Origin: an uncultured Saprospiraceae bacterium
GTDB lineage: Bacteria > Bacteroidota > Bacteroidia > Chitinophagales > Saprospiraceae
Assembly: GCA_938015595.1 (NCBI GenBank)
Contig: CALLPI010000003.1
Span: 1 to 62,717 of the forward strand
DNA length: 62,717 nt
Direction of reading: 5' to 3'
In this document: positions 32,108 to 41,998 of the stretch, piece after piece
Position numbering within the stretch: position 1 is the first letter of the stretch
Layout: every line of letters begins with the position of its first letter
Notes under the pieces: generated by a model
What the model was told of the DNA's origin: nothing
The model's database searches: none
The model's input: only the letters and a program-made list of their open reading frames with translations
Program-made: the position numbers and the translations under genes

Positions 32108-34441
32108 ATGCGCCTTTTTACGATTATCCTGTTTTTTACTCCTGCTTTATTGATAGCTCAGGAGCCCGTGCAAACCCTGCGCGGCAAAGTAGCAGATGCC
32201 CACACTCTGCAGCCCTTGGCAGGGGCAACCCTTACACTCCACCCTGGCGGATGGGGCGCGGTAAGCGACAGCACCGGAAGGTTCAGGCTGGTGCACATAC
32301 CCGTAGGCCGCTATGACTTGAGTGTGCGCTTTATGGGCTACGGAACCCTGATTTTACCGGAACTACTGCTCGAATCAGGCAAGGAACTAACGCTTGACCT
32401 GTACTTACTCCCCCAAAGTACGGTGATGGACGAAGTGGTAGTGCGCGCGCCCCGCCGTGGTGCACCCCTGATAGGCTCCGGCAACGAGCAAGTGTTCACC
32501 ACTGAGGAAACGCGTCGTTTTCCTGCTGCTTTCTACGACCCAGCGCGCGTAGCAGTATCTATGGCCGGTGTAGCCAATGTGCATGATGGCGCCAACGGCA
32601 TTGCCGTGCGTGGCAATTCGCCCAATGGCATAGCCTGGCGTTTGGAAGGCGTGGACATTGTGAACCCCAATCACTTACCTAATGCCGGTACGCTTAGCGA
32701 TCAAGCCAGTATCTATGGCGGCGGGGTGAACATCATGAGTGCGCAATTGCTGGCTGATACGCGCCTACTCAGCGGAGCTTTTCCGGCAGAATACGGCAAT
32801 GCGCTCTCCGGCGTGCTGGATATGCGCCTGCGCTCGGGCAACAACCAGCGCAGGGAGTTTACGGCTCAAGCGGGGTTGATTGGGTTGGACCTGGCCGCCG
32901 AAGGCCCTATTTTTAGCCGATCGGAGGCCTCCTACCTGGTCAACTACCGCTATTCCACAGTGGGGCTGTTGTCGGCGCTGGGTATCCCTCTGGGCGATGA
33001 AGACGTGCGTTTTCAGGATTTGTCTTTTCACCTCAACTTTCCAGGTCGTGGGCGCAGCGCCTGGACAGTATTTGGACTGGGGGGGCAGAGCATCAATCGC
33101 TTTGAGGCTAAGCGGGATTCTGCAGAGTGGCAGTTTCAAAAAGACCGCTCCGACATTGCATTCCGTGCGCGCATGGGTGCTCTGGGGCTTACTCATACCC
33201 AAAGCTTAGGTAAGCGCGGCGAGTGGCACTCCGTGCTGGCGGTATCAGCGCTGGGTAGCACCAGGGAGCGCGCTCAGTTGGATGACGCACTTGTGCCGCA
33301 ACTGGAGGAGCGTAATTGGCTGAGGCAAAGCAAACTTTCGGCGCACTCTTACCTGCGTTTGCAGGTGGGGGCCGGGCACCAATTTCGGGCAGGCATCCAA
33401 TACGCACAGCAATTATTCAACGTTTTAGCCATTCATCAGCAAGGCGCCGACACCCTTGCGCTGGGCAAGGGCAGTGGGGGACTGTGGCAGCCATACCTGT
33501 CGTATTCGGTGCGCCTGTCGTCTAAGTTGCAGGGGCAGGCTGGCATACACGGCATGTATTTCAGCCTGAACGGCAGCTCCAGTATCGAGCCCCGCGCTAC
33601 GCTAATCTGGATGCCGAGCGCTCAGCAACGCTTCCACTTGGCTTATGGTCTGCACAGTCAGCTACAAGTACCACAACTTTATTTTGCACATTCGGGCGGA
33701 ACAGGCAATCGCTACCTGGGCTTTACGCGAGCGCATCATCTGACGCTGGGTTGGTATCGCCAGTGGGGTGCCTCTTCGCACATTCAGGCGCAAGTTTATT
33801 ACCAATACCTCTTTCGCGTACCAGTAGATAGCGAGGCGACTAGTACATTTTCGGCGCTCAACTTACTGGAGGATTTCGCCCCCTCGCAGTTGGTAAACCT
33901 GGGCACTGGCCGCAATTATGGCCTGGAATTGACTGCCCGCCGGTATGTGGCTCGAAACTGGTGGTTTGTTGGTAATACTGCCTGGTATCGGTCACTCTAT
34001 ACGCCTGCCGATGGTGTAGAACGCTCCTCGCGCTTCGATGGCCGCTATGCTTTGAACTTGGCCGGTGGGAAAGAATGGCGCAAGGCCAAGCAAGAGGATG
34101 GCATCAGTAGGTTGTGGGGCGTGAGCGCCCGCGTATTGTGGAACGGAGGTTTTCGCTATACTCCTGTGGATGCAGAGGCTTCGCAGGCTTCAGGCTTTAC
34201 GGTGTATCGCACCCAGGAGGCTTTTTCGCTGCGCCTGCCGGACTACTTCCGCCCAGACTTGCGCGTTTATTTGCAACGCAGTCGTAAAAACCGCAGCAGC
34301 ATCCTTTCATTGGATATACAAAACTTGATTAATCGCCCCAATCTGGCATTCTACGTTTTCGATATGCAGCAGGGTGTGGTAACGCCTCGTTATCAGTTGG
34401 GTATAATACCAGTACTAGGATATCGGATAGAGTTTTTTTAA
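32108..34441 (+). CDS. TonB-dependent outer-membrane receptor with carboxypeptidase-like domain
   Basis: 777 residues. A signal peptide (about 1-18, ending LLIAQ) is followed by a carboxypeptidase-regulatory-like domain (about 24-108, QTLRGKVADAHTLQPLAGAT to LYLLPQSTVMDEVVV), a plug (about 115-260, GIAVRGNSPNGIAWRLEGVD and IVNPNHLPNAGTLSDQASIY, GAFPAEYGNALSGVLDMRL) and a barrel ending in the aromatic residues of GYRIEFF. It lacks the STN domain of the other receptor here and has no SusD partner, so a SusC-type glycan role is not supported; ligand unknown. Confidence 0.9.
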   Translation: MRLFTIILFFTPALLIAQEPVQTLRGKVADAHTLQPLAGATLTLHPGGWGAVSDSTGRFRLVHIPVGRYDLSVRFMGYGTLILPELLLESGKELTLDLYLLPQSTVMDEVVVRAPRRGAPLIGSGNEQVFTTEETRRFPAAFYDPARVAVSMAGVANVHDGANGIAVRGNSPNGIAWRLEGVDIVNPNHLPNAGTLSDQASIYGGGVNIMSAQLLADTRLLSGAFPAEYGNALSGVLDMRLRSGNNQRREFTAQAGLIGLDLAAEGPIFSRSEASYLVNYRYSTVGLLSALGIPLGDEDVRFQDLSFHLNFPGRGRSAWTVFGLGGQSINRFEAKRDSAEWQFQKDRSDIAFRARMGALGLTHTQSLGKRGEWHSVLAVSALGSTRERAQLDDALVPQLEERNWLRQSKLSAHSYLRLQVGAGHQFRAGIQYAQQLFNVLAIHQQGADTLALGKGSGGLWQPYLSYSVRLSSKLQGQAGIHGMYFSLNGSSSIEPRATLIWMPSAQQRFHLAYGLHSQLQVPQLYFAHSGGTGNRYLGFTRAHHLTLGWYRQWGASSHIQAQVYYQYLFRVPVDSEATSTFSALNLLEDFAPSQLVNLGTGRNYGLELTARRYVARNWWFVGNTAWYRSLYTPADGVERSSRFDGRYALNLAGGKEWRKAKQEDGISRLWGVSARVLWNGGFRYTPVDAEASQASGFTVYRTQEAFSLRLPDYFRPDLRVYLQRSRKNRSSILSLDIQNLINRPNLAFYVFDMQQGVVTPRYQLGIIPVLGYRIEFF

Positions 34442-34657
34442 TAAGGGGGGGCTAGCTGCCAGTAGCGGCCAATTCTGTTTGTGTGGAGTTGCGAACTGTA
34501 CCGCGGGTTGCAGGTTGGCAACAAGGCGAGAGAAAGGGCTTCGCATCTTTTGTCAATCATTACCAAAACCGGCTTATTTTATACAAGGTGATCATTGGCT
34601 CTTTGCTTGTAGAAACTTATTGTCAGGAGGATTGGCCCCACTACGCGAGAGACGCAA

Positions 34658-34697
34658 AAAGGGTGTCTTGCGAACTTGCGAATGCAAAACACCCTTT
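34658..34697 (-). terminator. Hairpin terminator behind sdhB
   Basis: Arms AAAGGGTGT (34658-34666) and ACACCCTTT (34689-34697) form a nine-base stem 33 bases after the sdhB stop. An inner TTGC/GCAA pair may stabilise the loop. On the minus strand the hairpin ends in TTTTTGCG. The 288-base gap between the receptor and sdhB holds no convincing gene. Confidence 0.5.
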
Positions 34698-34729
34698 GCT
34701 CTGAATTTATCTTATTGAGTGCTGCTGCT

Positions 34730-35485
34730 TCAGACTACCGTTTCCGATCCTACCACCGAGGAGAAGTATTCCCTGTTCAATCGAGCGATGTTGACTACGG
34801 AAATTTCCTTGGGGCATTCTGCTTCGCAGGCTGTGACGTTGGAGCAATTGCCAAACCCTTCTGCATCCATCTGCTTGACCATGGCCTGTACGCGCCGCTT
34901 GGCCTCTACCTTGCCCTGAGGCAGTTGGTTGAGGTGTGCTGCTTTGGCCGATACAAACAACATAGCCGAAGCGTTAGGGCAAGCTGCCACACAAGCACCG
35001 CAACCGATGCAAGCCGCCGCACTGAAGGCTGCCTCTGCTACTTCTTTCGGAATGGGGATGGCGTTGGCATCTACTGCCTGGCCAGTGTTCACGGAGATAA
35101 AGCCCCCTGCCTGGATGATGCGATCGAAAGCCGAGCGGTCCACTACCAAATCCTTAATAATGGGGAAGGAGCGTGCGCGGAACGGCTCTACCACAATGGT
35201 GTCGCCATCCTTAAAATGCCGCATGTGTAGCTGGCAAGTAGTAGTGCCCCGCATAGGGCCATGTGGTTGCCCATTGATGACCATATTGCAAGTGCCGCAG
35301 ATGCCCTCGCGACAATCGTGCTCAAAAGCTACTGGCTCCTGCTTTTTCTGGATCAGTTCTTCGTTTAGCACGTCGAACATCTCCAAGAAGGACATGTGCT
35401 CGTTGATGTTGTTGAGCGTGTATGTTTCAAAGCGCCCCTTGCTTTGGGCGTCTTTTTGTCTCCAGACTTTGAGAGTGATTTTCAT
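34730..35485 (-). CDS. sdhB: Succinate dehydrogenase / fumarate reductase iron-sulfur subunit
   Basis: 251 residues. The 2Fe-2S ligands are in [17 protein letters not shown] with a further Cys in TTTCQL. The C-terminal ferredoxin-like part has [17 protein letters not shown] and [14 protein letters not shown] for the 4Fe-4S and 3Fe-4S clusters. It carries electrons between the flavin of SdhA and the quinone site of SdhC. Last gene of sdhCAB, 55 bases behind sdhA, with a hairpin terminator after it. The order C-A-B and a single five-span membrane subunit are typical of Bacteroidota. Confidence 0.95.
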   Translation of the reverse strand: MKITLKVWRQKDAQSKGRFETYTLNNINEHMSFLEMFDVLNEELIQKKQEPVAFEHDCREGICGTCNMVINGQPHGPMRGTTTCQLHMRHFKDGDTIVVEPFRARSFPIIKDLVVDRSAFDRIIQAGGFISVNTGQAVDANAIPIPKEVAEAAFSAAACIGCGACVAACPNASAMLFVSAKAAHLNQLPQGKVEAKRRVQAMVKQMDAEGFGNCSNVTACEAECPKEISVVNIARLNREYFSSVVGSETVV

Positions 35486-35540
35486 GACGCAATTCTGGTT
35501 TGCTGAGTAATAAAACAGATTTTCTGTCTGTGCAATTCAT

Positions 35541-37541
35541 TTATTTATAGCTTCTGGCCGAAGGTTTGGCTTCTTCAAAATTGAGCGGCTCTATGTGCAG
35601 CTCCGGCTCCTGCCCCATACCGTGGTAAGCCCATGCTGCCACATAGGCGAAGTTTTCGTCATCGCGTTTGGCTTCGCCTTCCTCGGTTTGGTATTCCACT
35701 CTGAAGTGGCCGCCACAGGATTCATTGCGGTGCAGGGCGTCTACAATCATGAGTTCGCCCAGCTCCATGAAGTCTGCCACGCGGGCTACCTTTTCCAGTT
35801 CGGGGTTGTACTCGTCCATAGAACCCGGCACGAATACATCACTGTGGAACTCAGCGTACAAATCCTGAACCATCTTGCGGGCCTTGGTCAGGCCTTCGGC
35901 GCTGCGTGCCATGCCGCAGTATTCCCACATAATGCGCCCGAGGCGGCGATGGAAACTTTCTACTGATTGCTTGCCATTGATGCTGAGGAAGCCCAATAAG
36001 CGGGCGCGCGTTTCGCTTTCGGCAGCGGCAAACTCCGGCAGGTTGGTATCAATAGGTGGTGTTTTGATTTCATTGGCCAGGAACGTACCGATAGTGTAGG
36101 GCAGTACGAAGTAGCCATCGGCCAGTCCTTGCATGAGCGCAGAGGCGCCTAGGCGATTGGCGCCGTGATCGCTGAAGTTGCACTCGCCAGCAGCAAAAAG
36201 ACCAGGAATGTTGGTTTCTAAGTTGTAATCTACCCAAAGTCCACCCATGGTGTAATGTACTGCGGGGTAGATTTTCATGGGCATTTTTTTTGCATTTTCG
36301 CCAGTGATCTTCTCGTACATGGCAAAGAGGTTGTCGTACTTTTCGTCAATCACTCTTTCGCCAAGTTCAATAATGGTTTGCTTATCTGGGTTGGCAATGC
36401 CTAAGGTGCTGGCACGCGAACGGCCGTAGCGCTCAATAGCTGCCGAAAAATCCATAAACACAGCCAGCCCAGTAGGGGCTACGCCGTAGCCGGCGTCGCA
36501 CATGCTTTTGGCAGCTCTGGAGGCTACGTCGCGCGGTACGAGGTTGCCGAAAGCCGGATATTTGCGTTCCAGGAAATAGTCACGGTCTTCTTCGGGTATC
36601 TGGTTGCCGGTTTTACGTCCTTCTCGAATGGCCTGGGCGTCTTCGAGTTTTTTGGGTACCCATACGCGCCCATCGTTGCGAAGGCTTTCCGACATGAGGG
36701 TGAGCTTCGACTGGTAGTCTCCAGATACGGGTATGCAGGTGGGGTGTATCTGTGTGAAGCAAGGATTGGCCATGAGCGCGCCGCGGCGCACAGCCCGCCA
36801 GGCAGCTGTGACGTTGCAATTCATGGCGTTGGTAGAGAGGTAAAATACATTGCCATAGCCCCCAGTAGCAAGTACCACGGCGTGTGCGCCGAATCGCTCT
36901 AGTTTGCCCGTCACCAGGTTGCGGGCAATGATGCCACGGGCTTTACCGTCTACCACTACGAGGTCAAGCATTTCATGGCGGTTGTACATTTTTACTTTGC
37001 CTAAGCTGATCTGGCGCGAGAGGGCCTGATAGGCGCCAATGAGCAGTTGCTGGCCGGTTTGCCCTTTGGCGTAGAAAGTACGTTGCACCTGGGTGCCGCC
37101 AAAGGAGCGGGTGTCAAGCAGGCCGCCGTATTCGCGCGCGAAAGGCACACCTTGAGCCACGCACTGGTCAATGATATTGACCGATACTTCCGCCAGCCGA
37201 TGTACGTTGGCTTCGCGGGCGCGGTAGTCGCCGCCTTTGATAGTGTCGTAAAACAAACGGCGCACACTGTCGCCGTCATTGCGATAGTTTTTGGCAGCGT
37301 TGATGCCACCTTGGGCGGCAATGCTGTGGGCGCGGCGCGGGCTATCGTGAAAGGTAAAGCACTTCACATTGTAGCCTAGTTCGCCTAGCGAGGCAGCAGC
37401 CGAAGCTCCGGCAAGCCCTGTGCCTACCACTATGATTTCCAAACGGAGCTTATTATGCGGCGCTACCAAAGGAACCGTAGAGCGGTATTTCGTCCACTTT
37501 TCGGCAAGCGTGCCGGTGGGTACTTTACCATCAAGTGTCAT
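35541..37541 (-). CDS. sdhA: Succinate dehydrogenase / fumarate reductase flavoprotein subunit
   Basis: 666 residues from ATG 37541 ([16 protein letters not shown]). FAD-binding motif [20 protein letters not shown], the His that bonds the flavin in [32 protein letters not shown], and [20 protein letters not shown] further on. The C-terminal part ends [18 protein letters not shown]. The frame is open upstream to 37712, but that extension lies within sdhC and resembles no SdhA. The gap to sdhC is only 14 bases. The direction of the reaction (succinate oxidation or fumarate reduction) is not decided by sequence. Confidence 0.95.
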   Translation of the reverse strand: MTLDGKVPTGTLAEKWTKYRSTVPLVAPHNKLRLEIIVVGTGLAGASAAASLGELGYNVKCFTFHDSPRRAHSIAAQGGINAAKNYRNDGDSVRRLFYDTIKGGDYRAREANVHRLAEVSVNIIDQCVAQGVPFAREYGGLLDTRSFGGTQVQRTFYAKGQTGQQLLIGAYQALSRQISLGKVKMYNRHEMLDLVVVDGKARGIIARNLVTGKLERFGAHAVVLATGGYGNVFYLSTNAMNCNVTAAWRAVRRGALMANPCFTQIHPTCIPVSGDYQSKLTLMSESLRNDGRVWVPKKLEDAQAIREGRKTGNQIPEEDRDYFLERKYPAFGNLVPRDVASRAAKSMCDAGYGVAPTGLAVFMDFSAAIERYGRSRASTLGIANPDKQTIIELGERVIDEKYDNLFAMYEKITGENAKKMPMKIYPAVHYTMGGLWVDYNLETNIPGLFAAGECNFSDHGANRLGASALMQGLADGYFVLPYTIGTFLANEIKTPPIDTNLPEFAAAESETRARLLGFLSINGKQSVESFHRRLGRIMWEYCGMARSAEGLTKARKMVQDLYAEFHSDVFVPGSMDEYNPELEKVARVADFMELGELMIVDALHRNESCGGHFRVEYQTEEGEAKRDDENFAYVAAWAYHGMGQEPELHIEPLNFEEAKPSARSYK

Positions 37542-37555
37542 ATTTATACAGAATT

Positions 37556-38275
37556 TTATGCGTTCAAAGATTGAAGGTACATGAGGATAGGAATGAGCGC
37601 GAAACCCAAGGGCACTACCACAGCATACATCTTGCCGACGAATTGAATGGCTGGTGTATATTTTTTGTGATTGAGTCCTAGTGTTTGAAACGCGCTCTGA
37701 AAGCCATGCCAAAGGTGGAAGCCTATTACCACCATGGAAGCTGCGTAGATGATCACGAATACCGGATTGCGATACGTTTCAGCCACAATGTAGTAAAGGT
37801 CTTTGATAGGCCCGGCGCCGTAGTCAGTCATAGGCAGATTGCCCAACTTCATCTGTAGCCAAAATTGGTAAAGGTGTAGTACAATAAATACAAAGATGAT
37901 GGTGCCCAGCCAGCCCATACCAGCGGCTATGCGCGCATTGGTGTTCACAGCGCGTAGGTTCTTGACTGCATAGCCGATACTGCCCCGAGCTGTGGCATTT
38001 TGCCGCCAAAGTATCCAGCCTTGTACGGCATGTATCAGGATGAAGAGATACAGCCCATATGAAATAACCTTGATGGGCGGAAAGGTGGTCATAAAGTGCG
38101 CATATTCATTGAAGGCCATACCTGGCGCATCTGCAGGGTCGTGCGCAAAAGCGGGCAGTAATTTCAGGTTGCCAGCCAAATGTACCACCAGAAACAGAAT
38201 GAGAAACAGGCCAGTGAGGCTCATGACGAATTTCTTTCCCAGCGAAGACGTCAAAAAACGGGTTACCCAACTCAT
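37556..38275 (-). CDS. sdhC: Succinate dehydrogenase cytochrome b subunit (two-heme type)
   Basis: 239 residues with five predicted membrane spans. His residues suited as ligands for two b hemes lie inside spans: [28 protein letters not shown] and [10 protein letters not shown] single five-span subunit is the type B arrangement found in menaquinone-linked enzymes such as those of Bacillus and Wolinella (family knowledge), in line with mqnD nearby. First gene of sdhCAB, behind a complete promoter-like element at 38336-38366. Confidence 0.93.
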   Translation of the reverse strand: MSWVTRFLTSSLGKKFVMSLTGLFLILFLVVHLAGNLKLLPAFAHDPADAPGMAFNEYAHFMTTFPPIKVISYGLYLFILIHAVQGWILWRQNATARGSIGYAVKNLRAVNTNARIAAGMGWLGTIIFVFIVLHLYQFWLQMKLGNLPMTDYGAGPIKDLYYIVAETYRNPVFVIIYAASMVVIGFHLWHGFQSAFQTLGLNHKKYTPAIQFVGKMYAVVVPLGFALIPILMYLQSLNA

Positions 38276-38335
38276 ACTTTAGTTTGCTTTATCGTTCTTT
38301 TTGCCGCATACGTTCTCTGCGAGAGAGCAATTGCG

Positions 38336-38366
38336 CAAAGCTACTGCATTAAGCATATTTGACCAA
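38336..38366 (-). promoter_or_regulatory. Promoter-like element of the sdhCAB operon
   Basis: On the minus strand TTG (38366-38364), 20-base spacer, TAGCTTTG (38343-38336). Both boxes and spacing fit the Bacteroidota consensus. It lies about 60 bases before the sdhC start. Confidence 0.6.
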
Positions 38367-38429
38367 TGGATGTTCGAGGGCCTTTATTGGAAAAGTTTAT
38401 TTAGAATGATTCCAAAATACAACAGCAGT

Positions 38430-41400
38430 TCACGTGCTTGCGTATGGGGCTGTATGCACCTCTACTACTGCTGCCGAGAGTACAAAATGTACCCAGGTGC
38501 GTACTCTGGGCGTTTTCCGTGTGGCTTGGAGCGCTGTTTTGGCTAGGTATAGCCAAGGTGCTAGCAACTCGGCGCGGGTTTCCAGTTTGGTGGTATAAGC
38601 CTGGCTGTCGAAGCTGCTGTTTTGTATAAGTACCAGGCCATTGGGCGTGTCAAGCACGAGATCTAGCACAGCAGAAAAAAGGCGGCCTTCGTAGTCCAAC
38701 AGCACAGGTTGCTTGCGCCAGAAGGCTTTGGGCTGGAAGGTCTGGTTCAGGAAAGCGTCCCAGTGCATTCCCACCTTGAGCAAGTCCTGGGGTTTCAGCC
38801 CATCCCCGGCGCGGAAACGCGCGAGCAGGTGGGTGGCCATGGCTTCTGATTCTTCAGGTGGATACGAGGGATGCCAGGCGGTCAGCCAGGCCTTGAGGCA
38901 TTTGGCTACGGCGTAGCGGTCGGCATTTTCTTGCACAGGAGGCATAGGGGCATACAAAGAGAGCTGGTTAGCATGTGTATTGAGCCCTGGAGAGAGTGTT
39001 TCGCGTCGCAGGTCTATGTAAGCCGGAGCATGCGCCATGCGCCCGTGTCGTGTTTCGATGAACAAGCAAGGCGTATGAGCGGGTTCCGAGTGGGTGAAGT
39101 CTTTGGGATATACCAAGACTTCAGTATGCACGGCGATATCCTGGTCGTCCCACGTCCAGGGTGTCTCATTAGAGGACGGATCTAGCACCGGATAGTCTTC
39201 CTGACCATTGTGCCACACGCGGTTGAGCCACCTGGGCGGCACACCGGCAAAAGTGGGCAACACGAGGTAGTCGCGGGCACGGGTAAAACCCACGTATAGC
39301 AGTCGAGCTTCTTCGCGCAAGGCCTTCTGAGTGGCTTGGGCTTGTTCTGGGCTAGCCTGCAGTCGCTCCATGAGCGGGGTGCGCTGTACTTGGTCGCCGT
39401 AGGGATTGACCCAACAGCGCAGCAAGCGATTGCCCAAGAGGTCGTCTAGGTTTACTGCATCGGATTGAGGGACTATTTCAAGCCCCCAGAGGTCGGCTCT
39501 GAGTGGCGTATGTAGGCTGTGACAAATGGCGATAGGCCATTCCAACCCCTTGCTTTTATGGTAAGTGAGTACCTGTACGGCGTCGGGGTCTTGGCTGGCG
39601 GCTTGCATGTCCTGGTTTTTGTTTTCCATATCGCTGAGCCAAAGTAGAAAACCGCCCAGTGAAGCGGCGGTGTGCAGGCGGGCGCAGTTGTCTTCATACT
39701 GGAGGGCCATACGGCGCAGGGCTTCTACATTGTCTAGTCGTTGGGGGGTATTGCCCCAGGCAGCGATGGTACGGCGCAAGTCCAGGGTTTCAAGCACAAT
39801 GTCGAGGATTTCGGCGCTGGAGCAGTCGGCCAGTTCTTTGCGCAGACGCAGCAACTGATGTATGAGGGGGTGGTCTTTGGCCCAGAGGCCATCGGTGCGT
39901 CGTTGCTCCAACTGATCGAGATACGCTAGACGGTCTTCAATGATGTCTTCAATATCCATGCGCCCGCCCAGCAGGAGGATTTCAGCGACAGAGAGCGCAT
40001 CGCGATGATGGAGGATGAACTTGAGGCAAGCTGTGACGAGGCGGGCTTCGGCGGTAGCCAGCAAACCGGGGCGGGCCACCGAGGCGCGCAGGCCAGCCTG
40101 GTGCAGGGCTTGTGCCATTTGGCGGCATTGCTCATTGGAGCGGCACAGGATAGCCACATCACCGGGGCGTGCTGGGCGCCAGGCGCTGTGGTCTTTGTCC
40201 CATATCTGTACGCTGCCCTGGAGCCAGTCGCGCAATTGGTGGGCAATGCAGTTTTCTGCCCAAGGCGCGGCAGGTATTCGTTTACTGTCGCTTTCTACCC
40301 TGAAATGCCAGTGTATCAGTGGGTTGGGTAGGCTGTCGGTTTCTTCACGCTTGGATTGCAAGGCTACCTGCTCGGGCGGTAATTCGGGAAAAGCCCGTGT
40401 GAACAATGCATTTACCACCTTGACCAGCCCTGGGCGTGAGCGCCAGGAGTAGCGCTGGATATCGTTGGGGCGAATGCCGCCCTGTTGGGCAATGATGGCT
40501 TGCATGAGTTGGGGGTCGGCTCCGCGAAAGCCGTAGATGGATTGCTTGGGGTCGCCTACCCAAATGGAGCGCGGCGCCAGGCGGGAGAGCTTGAGGAAGA
40601 TTTCCAGTTGGATAGGGTTAGTGTCTTGAAACTCATCCACTATGAGTAAGTCCAGCTCCTGGGCGAGCACCTCGCGCACCTGCGGGTGGTCGAGCAAGTG
40701 CAGGATGTGGGTTTCCATGTCGGTGTAGTCAATCAGCCCACGACTTTTTTTGTACTGAGCGTATTCGTGCAGGGCGTCGCTGGCTGCATCAAAGAGGTGG
40801 AAGATGTAGTCCTGTATGTCTTTTAAGAAAGCCGGGCTGGCTTCGTGGAGGCGAGCCGTCTCAAGCAGGGGTATTACGTCGTCCTTGCTCTTTGCAGCGA
40901 CTTCGGTTTTGAGGATTTTGGCCCAGTCTCGCCAGGGCAAGGTGCCCTCTTGGCGAATAATGCGCAGAGCATCTTTCCATACCTTGAGCGCATTGGCTGT
41001 TTTTACGGTTTCGTCTCCGTTTTTTTCTACCTGGGCCATAGTATTGGTCAGGGCCTCGGCGAGGCGTTGATGGAGTTCGGCCTCGGTATGGGGTATGGGC
41101 GCTGGCAGGTATTGGGCAAAAGATTGCCAGGAAAAAATCTTGCTTTGCTGTAAGACGTGCTTGTCAAAAGCATTAGCGCGGGCAATGTCGGTGATGTCGC
41201 GTAGTTGTTTGCGCCAGTCAAAGGTAGTGCGGTTGTGCATGCCCAAGCGGTGACACAATCGGTCAATGGCATCTACGCGCTGCGGGTTGAGCACCATGGC
41301 CAGGGAGTTGTTGAATAAGCTTTGCTGGTCTTCCTCGGCTATGATCTCCACAGAGGGCGAAACGCCGGCTTCAAAGGCAAAACGTTGTAAGAGCTTCACG

Positions 41401-41645
41401 CCCAAGCTGTGCACTGTGCCGATAAGGGCGTTGGTCAGTTCGTCGGCCTGACGGCTCATGCCAGCCCCCAGCAGGCGTACACGTACGCGTTCCTGCAGTT
41501 CGGCGGCGGCCTTCTGGGTAAAGGTGGTAGCAATGATGCCCGAAGGTCGCACACCTTGCTGCAGCATTTCCAGCATTTCGGAGGTGAGCCGGTAAGTTTT
41601 GCCGCTGCCAGCGCCGGCGGAGATGATGCGAAAAGTGTGGGTCAT
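38430..41645 (-). CDS. UvrD/RecB-like ATP-dependent DNA helicase with degenerate nuclease domain
   Basis: 1071 residues. Superfamily 1 helicase motifs: ISAGAGSGKTYRLTSEML (Walker A, residues about 9-16), TTFTQKAAAELQERVR (Ia), DLLIVDEFQDTNPIQLEIF (Walker B, about 337), GDPKQSIYGFRGAD (III), VLTYHKSKGLEWPIAI (V) and LLYVGFTRARDYLVLPTF (VI). The C-terminal about 100 residues resemble the RecB/AddA nuclease fold, but the usual DYK active site reads IQNS in LVLIQNSSF, and the nearby Gln motif is absent, so nuclease activity is doubtful. Such proteins normally pair with an AddB-like nuclease for double-strand break repair; none is adjacent. A complete promoter-like element lies upstream. Confidence 0.88.
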   Translation of the reverse strand: MTHTFRIISAGAGSGKTYRLTSEMLEMLQQGVRPSGIIATTFTQKAAAELQERVRVRLLGAGMSRQADELTNALIGTVHSLGVKLLQRFAFEAGVSPSVEIIAEEDQQSLFNNSLAMVLNPQRVDAIDRLCHRLGMHNRTTFDWRKQLRDITDIARANAFDKHVLQQSKIFSWQSFAQYLPAPIPHTEAELHQRLAEALTNTMAQVEKNGDETVKTANALKVWKDALRIIRQEGTLPWRDWAKILKTEVAAKSKDDVIPLLETARLHEASPAFLKDIQDYIFHLFDAASDALHEYAQYKKSRGLIDYTDMETHILHLLDHPQVREVLAQELDLLIVDEFQDTNPIQLEIFLKLSRLAPRSIWVGDPKQSIYGFRGADPQLMQAIIAQQGGIRPNDIQRYSWRSRPGLVKVVNALFTRAFPELPPEQVALQSKREETDSLPNPLIHWHFRVESDSKRIPAAPWAENCIAHQLRDWLQGSVQIWDKDHSAWRPARPGDVAILCRSNEQCRQMAQALHQAGLRASVARPGLLATAEARLVTACLKFILHHRDALSVAEILLLGGRMDIEDIIEDRLAYLDQLEQRRTDGLWAKDHPLIHQLLRLRKELADCSSAEILDIVLETLDLRRTIAAWGNTPQRLDNVEALRRMALQYEDNCARLHTAASLGGFLLWLSDMENKNQDMQAASQDPDAVQVLTYHKSKGLEWPIAICHSLHTPLRADLWGLEIVPQSDAVNLDDLLGNRLLRCWVNPYGDQVQRTPLMERLQASPEQAQATQKALREEARLLYVGFTRARDYLVLPTFAGVPPRWLNRVWHNGQEDYPVLDPSSNETPWTWDDQDIAVHTEVLVYPKDFTHSEPAHTPCLFIETRHGRMAHAPAYIDLRRETLSPGLNTHANQLSLYAPMPPVQENADRYAVAKCLKAWLTAWHPSYPPEESEAMATHLLARFRAGDGLKPQDLLKVGMHWDAFLNQTFQPKAFWRKQPVLLDYEGRLFSAVLDLVLDTPNGLVLIQNSSFDSQAYTTKLETRAELLAPWLYLAKTALQATRKTPRVRTWVHFVLSAAVVEVHTAPYAST

Positions 41646-41688
41646 GTGATAGTTAGCAACGGACAGGCGCGCTTAGTTTTGGCCCCTG

Positions 41689-41719
41689 CAAACATAAGTG
41701 AAAGATGCCGGATGCCCAA
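41689..41719 (-). promoter_or_regulatory. Promoter-like element for the RecB-like helicase
   Basis: TTG (41719-41717), 20-base spacer, TATGTTTG (41696-41689) on the minus strand, 43 bases before the start codon. Confidence 0.6.
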
Positions 41720-41926
41720 TAGGAAATTTTGCGCCGCAAGCGTTGAGACTATGCTTTGGGGCAGTATCAAAATCACTAAAAAGGAGGAAACGTGCCGGTG
41801 AGCAGATCGGAACCTGCCAGACACCAACGCGCGCGCGAGAGAGAGGTAAAATCTGAAGGTCTGAATTATCTATGCCCTGGTTCTCCTGAACGCCAGCCTG
41901 TCCGAAGTCTGACAGATGCTATGCTC

Positions 41927-41943
41927 AAAAATGAGCCATTTTT
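41927..41943 (-). terminator. A/T-rich hairpin, possible terminator of parE
   Basis: AAAAATG (41927-41933), three-base loop, CATTTTT (41937-41943), a perfect seven-base stem 55 bases after the parE stop. The rest of the 350-base gap up to the helicase holds its promoter and no gene. Confidence 0.42.
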
Positions 41944-41998
41944 ACTTAGGGATTGCAGCTTTGGAGCATGTTTCAGTAGTTTCGTTGTTTTTCAAACA

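Noticed and set aside
34479-34718. Plus-strand frames between the receptor and sdhB
   Set aside because: They run through the hairpin terminator of sdhB and show no conserved features.
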